64,000 bases of DNA. It comes from Roseiarcus sp036489975 (lineage in GTDB: Bacteria; Pseudomonadota; Alphaproteobacteria; Rhizobiales; Beijerinckiaceae). The first letter of the stretch is position 1. Each line of letters opens with the position of its first letter. Location: contig DASXES010000059.1 in NCBI GenBank assembly GCA_036489975.1, positions 1-64,000 on the forward strand, in the 5' to 3' direction. A program made the translations under genes and the position numbers. The notes below the pieces were generated by a model, which saw only the letters and a program-made list of their open reading frames with translations, ran no database searches and had not been told where the DNA came from. This document shows, in pieces, positions 18,617 to 27,535 of the stretch.

Positions 18617-19618
18617 ATGCCCCGCAATCGCTATCACTCGGGCCCCGCCACCGACCATTTCGACGGCGTTCGCTTCTTCAACAATTCGCCGCCGACCCAC
18701 TACAAAAGTCTTGGGGATCTTCTGCGCTGGCGCCGGACCTCTCGGCCCGCGCCCTGGCCAGATCGGGCACCGGCTGCGCTGGTCACGCCCGTCGCGCGCA
18801 GCGCCGCAACGCGCATTACAATCATCGGCCACGCGACCGTTCTCATTCAGACCTGCGGGCTCAACATCGTCTCCGACCCCATGTGGTCCGAGCGGGCAAC
18901 CCCTCTATCCTTCGTAGGCCCAAAACGGGTCTCTCCGCCCTCCATCGCCTTTGACGACCTGCCGCCGATCGACGTCGTTCTCCTCAGCCACAACCACTAC
19001 GACCATTTTGACGTGGCCACCCTCACCCGCCTTGTCGGGCGGGACGATCCTGTCATCCTCACGCCGCTCGGCAACGACGCCATCGTGCGCCGATTTATTC
19101 CCCGTGCGCGTGTTGTCTGCGGCGACTGGTGGGATCGTCGTCGCATCGCCGATGACCTCGAAGTGACTTTCGTTCCGGCCCAGCACTGGTCGGCGCGCGG
19201 AATCTTCGACAGGCGCATGGCGCTCTGGTGTGGCTTCGCCGTGCGGGCAGGCAGCGAACTGATCTATTTCGCGGGCGACACCGGCTACGGCGACGGCAGC
19301 CTCTTCGACGCCATACGACGCTGCATCGGGAGCCCCGACGTGGCTTTGCTGCCGATCGGGGCGTATGCGCCGCGCTGGTTCATGCGAGAGCAACACGTCA
19401 ACCCCGAGGAGGCGATCATGATCTTCGAGGCGCTGCAAGCCAAGCGCGCCATCGGCATCCACTGGGGCGTGTTTCGCCTCAGCGACGAGGGGTGGGCGGA
19501 ACCGCGCGAGGCGTTGGCGCGCGCGCTCGCCGACCGGAAAATAGAACCCGGGCGCTTTCCGGCGGGCGAGCCAGGCTATGTCTGGAGCGCGCAGGCCGCA
19601 CCGTCGGGAGGCCGCTGA
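18617..19618 (+). CDS. MBL-fold metallo-hydrolase (UlaG/NAPE-PLD-like)
   Basis: A 333-residue metallo-beta-lactamase fold protein. The metal-binding motif H-x-H-x-D-H is S-H-N-H-Y-D-H-F-D (about residue 126), with a second histidine in PAQHWSARG and a further ligand region at YFAGDTGYGDG. The N-terminal FFNNSPPTHYKSLGDLLRWRR is characteristic of the NAPE-PLD-like group, which acts on phospholipid or related phosphodiesters or lactone-type substrates. It follows typA by 25 bp and may be read from the same transcript. The exact substrate is unknown. Confidence 0.9.
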   Translation: MPRNRYHSGPATDHFDGVRFFNNSPPTHYKSLGDLLRWRRTSRPAPWPDRAPAALVTPVARSAATRITIIGHATVLIQTCGLNIVSDPMWSERATPLSFVGPKRVSPPSIAFDDLPPIDVVLLSHNHYDHFDVATLTRLVGRDDPVILTPLGNDAIVRRFIPRARVVCGDWWDRRRIADDLEVTFVPAQHWSARGIFDRRMALWCGFAVRAGSELIYFAGDTGYGDGSLFDAIRRCIGSPDVALLPIGAYAPRWFMREQHVNPEEAIMIFEALQAKRAIGIHWGVFRLSDEGWAEPREALARALADRKIEPGRFPAGEPGYVWSAQAAPSGGR

Positions 19619-19706
19619 ACGGTTCGTCTGCGCCCGTTGGCTCGCCAACCCGACCATCGCGCGCCAATCGCAAGTAGCGTTGAGGTAAGCGGAGAAGCGA
19701 GATTCC

Positions 19707-19904
19707 TGGCGGCACGAAGCGATTCCCACAATCGCCGCCTTGATCCGAGGCGACGCGGACGGCGTCCCGCCGCGCTGGCCCAGCGATCGCTTCGACTTCG
19801 TGTGGGTGTTCGATCTTCAGGCGTCCGAGGCCTGGACCTTCACTCTGGTTCCCGAACTCGTCATGCCGGGCGACGCTGAGAAACCGATCGGCCTCGAGAC
19901 GTGA
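19707..19904 (+). pseudogene. 3' remnant of a histidine phosphatase family gene
   Basis: The plus strand encodes, without a start codon, WRHEAIPTIAALIRGD, PPRWPSDRFDFVWVFD and WTFTLVPELVMPGD before a TGA at 19902. These strings match the C-terminal half of phosphoglycerate-mutase-like histidine phosphatases, including the second catalytic histidine in WRHE. An in-frame TAA lies 21 bp upstream of the W codon, and no upstream half is present. It is the first of several remnants in a decayed stretch. Confidence 0.65.
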
Positions 19905-19934
19905 GGGCGCCTCTCCCGATCCTTGGGCGCCCGC

Positions 19935-20252
19935 TCACCTGCGGCCGGCGCGGCTCAGGGTCGTCTGGGCGTCGACCATCGGATTCGGGTCCGGCGTGAC
20001 GTGGATCGACGGCGCAAAGTAGAGCGCGAGTTCGAGGAGGACGCCGGCCGCGACATCGAATGGCGCGCTCGGCGGAAAGAGGACCGCCGCCACGTCGAGC
20101 GCAACCTCGGCGTCATCAGCGACATTGCCGAACCGGGCCGCGACGGCCGTCCTGAAATTCGCCGACCCGAGTTCACCGATCAGGGTTGCAAGCGTGCGCA
20201 ATTCACCGGCGGTCATCAGCTTTGCGTCCTCTTGTTGCAATTGCCCTCGCAA
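19935..20252 (-). CDS. hypothetical small protein
   Basis: A frame of up to 105 residues with a credible amino acid composition, in contrast to its overlapping frames. From the inner ATG it starts MTAGELRTLATLIGELG and contains an acidic-hydrophobic segment ADDAEVALDVAAVLFPP. I know no family. The frame stays open upstream without a good start, so it may be the tail of a decayed longer gene in the remnant-rich stretch 19.6-21.5 kb. Confidence 0.35.
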   Translation of the reverse strand: MRGQLQQEDAKLMTAGELRTLATLIGELGSANFRTAVAARFGNVADDAEVALDVAAVLFPPSAPFDVAAGVLLELALYFAPSIHVTPDPNPMVDAQTTLSRAGRR

Positions 20253-20396
20253 TTCGCCGTTCGCGAACGAGGGCCGCCGGCCTGGAGCCGTCCGCCCGCG
20301 CGTTCGGCAGTCCTTCGCCGCCCCGAACGGCGGCTCCCGACGTCCTGCGCAAGTTCGCGCGCAGCGATAATTTCAATGTCTTACGTGCTCCTCTGA

Positions 20397-20728
20397 GCAA
20401 CCTCATTGCGACCTCGCGCCGCCGAGCCGCAGCGCCGGGCCGGTCCGACGCCTGTCTCGCAGCGCTGCTGGACTTTGCTGCGAGCCGCGGCGCAGCGCTC
20501 GCGCTCCGCGACGCCTGTAGCTCCTTTGCGAGTGCGGCCTGAGTTCATCGAGCGTGTCGGTTACATTCCGATAATCAGGATTATATATCTATACTTCCGT
20601 TTTATGCAATATATTGTTTTTCAGTCCCTCCGGCGCCCGTCCTTCACGCCGGCATTTTGGGCCGATCAGGATGGCCATCGGGCGGTTGGGAGAGACGCAC
20701 CGGGCGGTCGCCGCGTGAGGGAGCGGCC
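20397..20728. other. non-coding stretch with AT-rich patch
   Basis: No believable gene is seen here. Bases about 20560-20625 are strikingly AT-rich (for example ATTATATATCTATAC and TTTTATGCAATATATTG) for this genome. It sits between two gene remnants and could be a promoter for the decayed MBL gene downstream or a scar of inserted DNA. Confidence 0.5.
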
Positions 20729-21480
20729 ATGTGCTGCCACTGCCTCCTGATCGAGAGCGATGACCGGGGCTCGGCGTCGAAGACGTCAACGAGCCACGGC
20801 GACTCGGCTTCATGTTCAACGCGATGGCGCGGCCGGGGCTCAAGATCGCCGGAACGGCGCTGCGGCAAGTCGTGGACCTGGTACCGGCCCAGCGATGTTC
20901 GCGACATCGTGCCGCCTCATCTCGATCTCGACCATCCCGCAGGGACTACCGATTTTCCTGGCGCGGCGGTGCCGTTTTCGTTCCCGAGCTCTGGTCAGCG
21001 TCGAATGCGTCGAGCCTGACCGCGCGAAGCCGCCATCGCCGCGGGGCAGATCGCTGCGGTCAAAAAATGGGCGCCGGTCAAGGAAGAAGGCGCGTCCTCG
21101 TTCGGCTTCTCGGCGGTGCGGGCGATTCCGGGGAACCCGCTACGAGGTGCTGCTAGTTCCGCTTCCCCGCCACACCCGCGGACATTGCGACGTCGCGGTC
21201 AGGCGGTCGGACGACTGGCTGCTCCATTGCGGCGACGCCTATTTTCATCACGCCGAAGCCGCCCCGGAGGGCGGGGCGGCGCCCAACGGCTTCCGCCTGT
21301 TCGAGCGGCTGGCGGGCGTCAACGCCGAGCGACTCGCCAACCAGGCGCGCTTGCGTGAACTTGCGCGCCTCGCCTTCGGCGAAGTGAATCTGCTCGCACG
21401 ATCTCGCCGCGTTCGCCGCAGCGCGGAGCGAAGCGCGGGCGGCTCCGCCAGCGCCCCGGGCCTGCCAGCGCTTCACGAAC
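20729..21480 (+). pseudogene. frameshifted MBL-fold metallo-hydrolase
   Basis: Three frames must be joined to read one metallo-beta-lactamase protein. It runs from CCHCLLIESDDRG, through GVEDVNEPRRLGFMFNAMA and LKIAGTALRQVVDL, to YRPSDVRDIVPPHLDLDH with the metal motif H-L-D-L-D-H. It continues with VKKWAPVKEEGASSFGFSAV, then YEVLLVPLPRHTRGHC and DDWLLHCGDAYFHHAEAAP. At least four frame changes are needed, so the gene is dead. The order and spacing match lactonase-like MBL hydrolases of rhizobial genomes. It lies just before an SMP-30 type lactonase gene on the opposite strand. Confidence 0.8.
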
Positions 21481-21568
21481 ACCCTCGCACGGAAAGATTC
21501 GCGCAAGGCGATAGGAAAGGCCTCGCCATCCTTCGCCGCCGAGCGCGCCTGCGACGCGTTTCTTTCCG

Positions 21569-22462
21569 TCAATCCCGCAGCGGAAGACGCGCCGCGGGAA
21601 AGGCCGTGTCGGCGAGACCCCGGACGCCGGCCTCGACGGCGAACAGCGCTCCCGCCAGCTCACGAGCGAGCGCGGCGGAATCGAGGCCCGTCCGCGCCGT
21701 GGTCACGAACAGCCGGTCGAGCTTGGCGCCGCCAAACGCGCAGCAGGTGACTTGCGCGCAGGGCAGTTCAACAATTCGATCGATGCGCCCGTGCGGCGTA
21801 TAGCGCACGACGCGTCCCCCGCCCCACTCCGCGTTCCACAGGCAGCCGTCGCTGTCGACGGTCGATCCATCCGGCGCGCCAGGTCCCCGGAGCGCCGCAA
21901 ACACCCGCTCGCCCGACAATTCGCCGCTGTCGGGGTCATAGTCATAAGCGCGGATGATCTTTGTCGGCGTGTCGGCGAAATACATGCGCCGGCCGTCGGG
22001 TGAAAAGGCGATCGAATTGGCGATGCGCACATTGCTGGCGAGGACGCGGGGGCCCGGCTCTCCGCCATACCTATAAAGCTGACCGATCGGGCGCGCAGGC
22101 CGCTCCTCGTCCATCGTGCCGAACACCAGTCTTCCCTGGCGGTCGAGTTTGCCGTCGTTGAGCCGTGTCGAAGGGCGATCCGCTTCGACAGCGGCGATCG
22201 GCTGCCGGGCGCCGCTGTCGAGGTCAAACACCTCGAGCCCGCCGGCGAAGCCCGCGAGAAGCCTCGTCCCGCCGAGCGGGGCGAAGCATGCGAGGCGATC
22301 GGGCAGCGCGACCGAACGGCTGCTGCCGTCCGAAGGGCGGTAAGCCCAAAAGCGCCGCCCGAAGATGTCGGTCCACTGCACTTCGTGGTCGGCAGGCGAC
22401 CAGAGCACGCCCTCGCCGAGTTCGTTTCTCGCCTCCACGACGACTTCCGCGCTCAAAAGCAT
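21569..22462 (-). CDS. SMP-30/gluconolactonase/LRE family protein
   Basis: A 297-residue six-bladed beta-propeller of the SMP-30/gluconolactonase family. Signature segments are NELGEGVLWSPADHEVQWTD near the N-terminus (metal-binding glutamate), RLNDGKLDRQGRLVFGTMD (about 103-121), NSIAFSPDGRRMYFADT and DSDGCLWNAEWGGGRVVRY. Members hydrolyse sugar or other lactones using a divalent metal. It starts 3 bp after the arfB stop on the same strand, so the two are probably cotranscribed. The substrate is not evident from context. Confidence 0.92.
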   Translation of the reverse strand: MLLSAEVVVEARNELGEGVLWSPADHEVQWTDIFGRRFWAYRPSDGSSRSVALPDRLACFAPLGGTRLLAGFAGGLEVFDLDSGARQPIAAVEADRPSTRLNDGKLDRQGRLVFGTMDEERPARPIGQLYRYGGEPGPRVLASNVRIANSIAFSPDGRRMYFADTPTKIIRAYDYDPDSGELSGERVFAALRGPGAPDGSTVDSDGCLWNAEWGGGRVVRYTPHGRIDRIVELPCAQVTCCAFGGAKLDRLFVTTARTGLDSAALARELAGALFAVEAGVRGLADTAFPAARLPLRD

Positions 22463-22465
22463 GCC

Positions 22466-22882
22466 TCAATCCGACCCGGTCGTCCTGCTTCTGAGCGCCT
22501 TGACCGCGCCGCGGCGGGTCTTGTCATCGACGCGTCGCACTTTGGAAGCACGGGTCGGGCGCGTGGCGACGCGCGGCTTCGCCCGCTCCTGGGCTTGCGT
22601 GACAAGGGCGGCCAGGCGCGCGCGGGCGTCCTCGCGGTTGCGCGGCTGGCTTGCGTATCGCTGGGCGAAAATGACGATCACACCGTCCTGTGTGGCCCGC
22701 GACCCCGCAAGCTTGATCAGCCGGATCGCGACGTCGTTCGGCAGACTTGGCGAGCGACGCGCGTCGAACCGAAGCTCGACCGCGCTCGCCACCTTGTTGA
22801 CGTTCTGCCCGCCCGGACCCGAGGAGCGCACGAAGTTTTCGACGATCTCGCCCTCGTCAATGAAGAGATCGCCGGCTTTCAT
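22466..22882 (-). CDS. arfB: alternative ribosome-rescue factor ArfB (peptidyl-tRNA hydrolase)
   Basis: A 138-residue protein with the release-factor GGQ motif in RSSGPGGQNVNKVASAVELRFD and the basic C-terminal tail (about residues 95-138) that enters the empty mRNA channel. ArfB hydrolyses peptidyl-tRNA on ribosomes stalled without a stop codon, as a backup to trans-translation. It lacks the codon-recognition domain of RF1/RF2, as expected for this family. It is upstream of the SMP-30 gene. Confidence 0.93.
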   Translation of the reverse strand: MKAGDLFIDEGEIVENFVRSSGPGGQNVNKVASAVELRFDARRSPSLPNDVAIRLIKLAGSRATQDGVIVIFAQRYASQPRNREDARARLAALVTQAQERAKPRVATRPTRASKVRRVDDKTRRGAVKALRSRTTGSD

Positions 22883-22894
22883 GGCGCGCCTTGA

Positions 22895-22965
22895 GCGTCA
22901 TCATTGCGAGTAGCGTACGCCCCTACGTTCGCTGGATTGCTTCGCCTGGTTCTCATGGATCACCC
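22895..22965. repeat. degenerate rhizobial-type palindromic repeat
   Basis: The segment contains GCGTCATCATTGCGAG followed by GGATTGCTTCGCCTGG, which resembles the two halves of the dispersed element CGTCATTGCGAG...GCGAAGCAATCCAG found in many Hyphomicrobiales. The copy is imperfect. The assignment rests on my memory of that element and on the short dyad only. Confidence 0.4.
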
Positions 22966-23003
22966 GGCGTTTTATCGCCACTCCCGCCCTCGCGTGGCCA
23001 AGT

Positions 23004-23750
23004 TTACTGCATGCCGCCGCTGGCGATCAACTGCTGCCCGCTCAACCACCCAGCGTCGTCCGTCGCCAGGAAGGTCACGACCCCTGCGATGTCCTGAGGC
23101 TGACCAATGCGCCCGAGGGGCGTGCCGGAGACCGCCCAATCCTGGAAGCTCGAGCCGATGAAGCCCGCGGTATGGGTCCCCTCGGTCTCGACCATGCCCG
23201 GGTTGACGGAATTGACCCGGATGCCCTTGGGCCCGAGTTCCCGGGAGAGCACGCCGGTGATGGCGTCGACCGCGCCCTTGGTGGCGGTGTAGACCGCCGA
23301 GCCGGGGGGCGTGAGACGCGTGACGCCCGACCCGATGTTGACGATGCTGCCGCCCTTCCCAAGATGCTTGGCGGCCTCCTTGCTGACCAGGAGCAGGCCG
23401 AGCACATTGATGTCGAATGTCTTGTGAAAATGCTCTTCGGTGATCTCTTCGAGCGGCTTCATCTCGTAGACGCCGGCGTTGTTGACGAGCACATCGAGAC
23501 GGCCAAAAGTCTTGATCGCAGCATCGACGACGGCGCGGGCGTCGGCCGCCTTCGAGACGTCGCCCTTGACCGCGACAGCTTTCCCGCCGGCGGCTTTGAT
23601 CGCCTCGACGACCTTGCCCGCCCCTTCCTTGCTCGAAGCGTAATTGACGACGACGCTGGCGCCGCTGGCCGCCAGCGACTTGGCGATCGCGGCCCCGATG
23701 CCCTTCGAGGCGCCGGTCACGATTGCTACTTTTCCGGACAGTTTGCTCAT
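23004..23750 (-). CDS. SDR family oxidoreductase
   Basis: A 248-residue classical short-chain dehydrogenase/reductase. The cofactor motif is VTGASKGIGAAIA (about 12-24), followed by NNAGVYEM, the catalytic serine in NIGSGVTRLTPPGS and the Y-x-x-x-K in VYTATKGAVDAI. NADPH preference is usual in this glucose-1-dehydrogenase/FabG-like group. The substrate is unknown. A divergent ArsR-type regulator starts 107 bp away, and the shared promoter region suggests this SDR is its target. Confidence 0.93.
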   Translation of the reverse strand: MSKLSGKVAIVTGASKGIGAAIAKSLAASGASVVVNYASSKEGAGKVVEAIKAAGGKAVAVKGDVSKAADARAVVDAAIKTFGRLDVLVNNAGVYEMKPLEEITEEHFHKTFDINVLGLLLVSKEAAKHLGKGGSIVNIGSGVTRLTPPGSAVYTATKGAVDAITGVLSRELGPKGIRVNSVNPGMVETEGTHTAGFIGSSFQDWAVSGTPLGRIGQPQDIAGVVTFLATDDAGWLSGQQLIASGGMQ

Positions 23751-23857
23751 TGAGTTTGAACTCCGATGCAGGCTTAGCCCGCGGCTCTCGTTAATTCGAG
23801 AGTTCTGTAGTTCGGAACTATGGAATGATCTTTCAAGAGGCCTATATAAAACAAATC

Positions 23858-24211
23858 ATGAGGCCGATCTTTCACCCCCCGCTCGATGCGATAAGTCTGG
23901 AGGGCATCTTCCACGCGCTGTCCGATCCCGCGCGGGCGGCCATCTTCGCCAACATCGCTTTTTCGCAATGTCCGCAGAACTGCACGGCGCTCGCGCAAAT
24001 CAGCGAACGGACAATTCCGAAATCGACCCTGTCGCAACATTTCAATGCATTGCGCGAGGCGGGGCTGATCCGGTCCGAGCGCCAGGGCGTCGAGGTGAAC
24101 AATGTCTCGCGCTGCGCCGAGCTCGAGCAGCGTTTTCCCGGCCTCATCCCCTCGATCCTGAACGCCTACAAAAAGCAGCTTCAGGAAACCGCGGCGTCAG
24201 ACGCGGCTTAA
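23858..24211 (+). CDS. ArsR-type winged-helix transcriptional regulator
   Basis: A 117-residue helix-turn-helix protein from the ATG at 23858; an upstream start at 23825 would add 11 residues. The domain reads GIFHALSDPARAAIFANI, then a recognition-helix region KSTLSQHFNALREAGLIRSERQG, typical of ArsR/SmtB family regulators. No cysteine pair for metal binding like CVC is visible (there is CPQNC, about residues 37-41), so the signal may be something else. It is divergent from the SDR gene. A short palindrome TTAAGG/CCTTAA lies between its stop and that of leuC. Confidence 0.88.
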   Translation: MRPIFHPPLDAISLEGIFHALSDPARAAIFANIAFSQCPQNCTALAQISERTIPKSTLSQHFNALREAGLIRSERQGVEVNNVSRCAELEQRFPGLIPSILNAYKKQLQETAASDAA

Positions 24212-24218
24212 GGGCTCC

Positions 24219-25622
24219 TTAACGCCACTCGCGCACGTCGACAAAGCGCCCCGCGATCGCGGCGGCGGCGGCCATCGCCGGCGACACAAGATGCGTGCGA
24301 CCGCGGTAGCCCTGGCGGCCCTCGAAATTGCGGTTCGAGGTCGAGGCGCAGCGCTCGCCGGGCTCGAGTTTGTCGGGGTTCATGGCGAGACACATCGAGC
24401 AGCCGGGCTCGCGCCACTCGAAGCCGGCGGCGAGGAAGATTTTGTCGAGGCCCTCGGCCTCGGCCTGCGCCTTGACCAGGCCCGATCCCGGCACGACCAT
24501 CGCGTTGACGCGCTCGCTCACCTTATGGCCGCTGGCGATCGCGGCGGCGGCGCGCAGATCCTCGATGCGGCCATTGGTGCAGGAGCCGATGAAGACGCGG
24601 TCGATGGCGATGTCCGTCATCTTCTCCCCGCCGTTCAGCCCCATATATTCGAGCGAGCGCTTGATCGACGCGCGCTTCTGTTCGGTCTGGCCGTCCTCGA
24701 CCCGCGGCACGGCGCCAAGGATCGGCGCGACGTCCTGCGGGCTCGTGCCCCAGGTCACGATCGGGGGCAGATTGGCCGCGTCGAGCTTCACCTGGCCATC
24801 GAAATGCGCGCCCTCGTCGCTGCGCAGCGTCTCCCAATGCCGCTGGGCGTGGTCCCACAGCGCGCCCTTCGGCGATTTCGGCCGACCTTTCAGATAGGCG
24901 TAGGTCTTCTCGTCGGGCGCGATCATGCCGGCCCGCGCGCCGCCCTCGATCGACATGTTGCAGATCGTCATCCGCCCTTCCATCGAGAGCGCCTCGATCG
25001 CCGAGCCGCAATATTCGATGACGTGCCCGGTGCCGCCCGCCGTGCCGATTTCGCCGATGATGGCGAGGATGATGTCCTTGGCGGTCACGCCCGGCGGCAG
25101 CGCGCCGTCGACCTTGACCTGCATGTTCCTGGCCTTGGTCTGGATCAGCGTCTGGGTGGCGAGCACATGCTCGACCTCGGAGGTGCCGATGCCATGCGCC
25201 AGCGCGCCGAAGGCCCCATGGGTCGAGGTGTGGCTGTCGCCGCAGACGATCGTCGTGCCCGGCAGCGTAAAACCCTGCTCCGGCCCGATGATGTGCACGA
25301 CGCCCTGCCGCGGGTCGAACTCGTCGTAATATTCGATGCCGAACTCGCGCGCGTTCCTGGCCAGTTCCTCGACCTGCTGGCGGCTCTCCGGATCGGCGAT
25401 GCCCCCGCTGCGGTCGGTCGTCTGGATGTTGTGGTCGACGACGGCGAGGGTCTTGTGCGGCGCGCGCACTTTCCGCCCGGACAGTCGCAAGCCCTCGAAG
25501 GCCTGGGGGCTGGTCACTTCATGGACGAGGTGGCGGTCGATATAGATGAGGCTGAGATCGCCGGTCGTCTCCAGGACATGCTCGTCCCAGATCTTATCGT
25601 ATAACGTACGCGGCGTGGACAT
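24219..25622 (-). CDS. leuC: 3-isopropylmalate dehydratase large subunit
   Basis: LeuC (467 residues) with LeuD isomerises 2-isopropylmalate to 3-isopropylmalate in leucine synthesis. It binds a [4Fe-4S] cluster through cysteines in GSCTNGR and in CSMCLAMNPD. Other family segments are TLYDKIWDEHVV-like at the start, VDHNIQTTDR and CGDSHTSTHGAFG. LeuD, leuB and leuA are not within the window, so the pathway genes are scattered. It converges with the ArsR-type gene with a gap of only 7 bp. Confidence 0.97.
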   Translation of the reverse strand: MSTPRTLYDKIWDEHVLETTGDLSLIYIDRHLVHEVTSPQAFEGLRLSGRKVRAPHKTLAVVDHNIQTTDRSGGIADPESRQQVEELARNAREFGIEYYDEFDPRQGVVHIIGPEQGFTLPGTTIVCGDSHTSTHGAFGALAHGIGTSEVEHVLATQTLIQTKARNMQVKVDGALPPGVTAKDIILAIIGEIGTAGGTGHVIEYCGSAIEALSMEGRMTICNMSIEGGARAGMIAPDEKTYAYLKGRPKSPKGALWDHAQRHWETLRSDEGAHFDGQVKLDAANLPPIVTWGTSPQDVAPILGAVPRVEDGQTEQKRASIKRSLEYMGLNGGEKMTDIAIDRVFIGSCTNGRIEDLRAAAAIASGHKVSERVNAMVVPGSGLVKAQAEAEGLDKIFLAAGFEWREPGCSMCLAMNPDKLEPGERCASTSNRNFEGRQGYRGRTHLVSPAMAAAAAIAGRFVDVREWR

Positions 25623-25855
25623 AGAAGATCTCCGGCGCCTTTTTGGCGCAAATGCGAGGGAGTTCGTGCTATCTATGCCTGATGGGGCGGCGATGGAAGG
25701 GGAATCGCGCCGGTTTCAGCCTCCCACGCTCCATTAGGCGCGCCGGCGCCGCCAGGCCGATCGCCGCCGTTCCCGGCCTCGACCCTTTGCCGCATTCGCC
25801 GCCGCGCCAGAGCTGATAGGCTCGCGTGGACCACCGGCTTGGATCGGGCGCGCGC

Positions 25856-26338
25856 ATGAGCCATCTTGACGACATTGAACTCGCCCGAGCGTTGCATGTC
25901 CTCTTCATCACCCACTGGATCGGCGGCGTCGCGTTCGTCACGCTCGTCGCCCTGCCAATGGCGCGGGCGCGCGAAGACGCTGGCCAGGGCTGGGCTTCGT
26001 TCGAGGCGATCGAGAAGCGCTTCTCGGCGCAAGTTAAGTGGTCGATCCCGCTTGCGGGCCTGACAGGGTTATGGATGGTTTGGCGCCTCGACCTGTGGGC
26101 GCAGTTCGCCGACCCGACGTTCTGGTGGTTGGACGCCATGGTTTTGGTCTGGGCGCTGTTCATGGTGATCGTGTTCGTCATCGAACCGGTCGCTCACGCA
26201 CGGCTGGCCGCGGAGGCGGCGCGCGATCCCCGGGCCCTTCTGCGGCGTCTGGCGCGCGCTCATGTCGTCCTGCTCGCGGCGGCAACTGTCACAATTCTCG
26301 GCGCGGTCGCGGGCGCGCATGGCGGACTGTTTGGTTAA
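25856..26338 (+). CDS. CopD-like small integral membrane protein
   Basis: A 160-residue protein with four predicted transmembrane helices: about 13-33, 58-78, 88-108 and 132-152. A histidine lies in the first helix (RALHVLFITHWIGG) and a second histidine near the end of the fourth helix region (RAHVVLLAAATVTIL). The layout resembles CopD-like or DUF-type four-helix membrane proteins that may bind haem, but I cannot prove the family. The start at 25856 is favoured over 25826 because it begins close to the first helix. It lies 29 bp before the proline racemase family gene on the same strand. Confidence 0.7.
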   Translation: MSHLDDIELARALHVLFITHWIGGVAFVTLVALPMARAREDAGQGWASFEAIEKRFSAQVKWSIPLAGLTGLWMVWRLDLWAQFADPTFWWLDAMVLVWALFMVIVFVIEPVAHARLAAEAARDPRALLRRLARAHVVLLAAATVTILGAVAGAHGGLFG

Positions 26339-26367
26339 GCCGACCTCAGAGGCATAAGACGGCGACC

Positions 26368-27408
26368 ATGCGCGCTTCCAAAATCATCCACGTGATCACC
26401 TGCCACGCCGAGGGCGAGGTCGGCGACGTGATCGTCGGCGGGGTCGCCGCGCCGCCGGGCGAAACCTTGTGGGAACAGTCGCGTTTCATCGCCAGCGACG
26501 GCGCCCTGCGCGATTTTCTCCTCAACGAGCCGCGCGGCGGCGTCTTTCGACACGTGAACCTGCTCGTGCCGCCCAAGAACCCGAAGGCGCAAATGGGTTT
26601 CATCATCATGGAGCCCGAGGACACCCCGCCAATGTCCGGCTCGAACGCGATCTGCGTCGCGACCGTATTGCTCGACGCCGGCATCCTGCCGATGCAGGAG
26701 CCTGAAACACGCTTCACACTCGAAGCGCCCGGTGGGCTTGTCGCTGTCACCGCCGCGTGCAGCAACGGCAAGGCCGAGCGCATTTCAATCGAAAACGTGC
26801 CCTCCTTCGCCGACAGGCTCGATGCGCCCCTCGAGGTCGAGGGCTTAAGCGCGCTCAACGTGGACATCGCTTACGGCGGCGACAGTTTCGTCATCGTCAA
26901 CGCTGCGGCGCTTGGCTTCGCGATCCGGCCGGACGAAGCGCGCGAACTCGCGCAAACGGGCGTCCGCATCATCGCCGCCGCCAATGAGCAGCTCGGCTTC
27001 TCCCATCCCGAGCGCAGCAGCTGGAACCATATCTCCTTCTGTCTCTTCGCCGGGCCGCTCGCGCGGGAGGGAAACGATCTTCGAAGCTCGCACGCCTGCG
27101 TCGTCCGACCCGGCAAGATCGACCGCTCGCCGACCGGGACCGGGTGCAGCGCCCGCATGGCGACGTTGAGCGCGCGCGGGCTAATGGGCGAGCGCGACGT
27201 CTATCGCGCCCGCTCGATCATCGGCTCGGAATTCGTCTGCCGGATCGCGCGCGGGGCCACGGTCGGCGGCCGGCCGGCGATAATCCCGATTATTTCCGGC
27301 CGGGGCTGGATTACCGGGATTAACCAGTATATGCTCGATCCCGACGATCCGTGGCCCTCGGGCTATCGGCTTTCGGACACTTGGCCGCATTTAAGGGAGG
27401 AAACTTGA
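26368..27408 (+). CDS. proline racemase family protein (epimerase or dehydratase)
   Basis: A 346-residue member of the proline racemase superfamily, which includes proline racemase, 4-hydroxyproline 2-epimerase and trans-3-hydroxy-L-proline dehydratase. The family segments are TCHAEGEVGDVIVGG, FIIMEPEDTPPMSGSN (about 78-93) and DRSPTGTGCSARMA (252-265). The positions that are usually cysteine are S90 and T256 here, so a classical two-cysteine racemase is unlikely and a dehydratase or other activity may apply. The start at 26368 begins MRASKIIHVITCHAEG, as in relatives; the longer frame upstream is not conserved-looking. No proline transporter or oxidase is adjacent. Confidence 0.88.
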   Translation: MRASKIIHVITCHAEGEVGDVIVGGVAAPPGETLWEQSRFIASDGALRDFLLNEPRGGVFRHVNLLVPPKNPKAQMGFIIMEPEDTPPMSGSNAICVATVLLDAGILPMQEPETRFTLEAPGGLVAVTAACSNGKAERISIENVPSFADRLDAPLEVEGLSALNVDIAYGGDSFVIVNAAALGFAIRPDEARELAQTGVRIIAAANEQLGFSHPERSSWNHISFCLFAGPLAREGNDLRSSHACVVRPGKIDRSPTGTGCSARMATLSARGLMGERDVYRARSIIGSEFVCRIARGATVGGRPAIIPIISGRGWITGINQYMLDPDDPWPSGYRLSDTWPHLREET

Positions 27409-27535
27409 GCGTTTGGCGCGGTTTGCGCTCTCGCTTGACGTAAAAATGGCGATTCCATACCCACTTCACGACCTTTTGTCGCCTTCCGGGCCGATTTTAA
27501 TAATTTCGTCCGAAGGTTGGCGTAAGACGTAAGAC

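Noticed and set aside
20186..20542. An open frame in the decayed stretch at 20 kb
   Set aside because: It is arginine/serine-rich and overlaps the minus-strand hypothetical frame; not supported as a gene.
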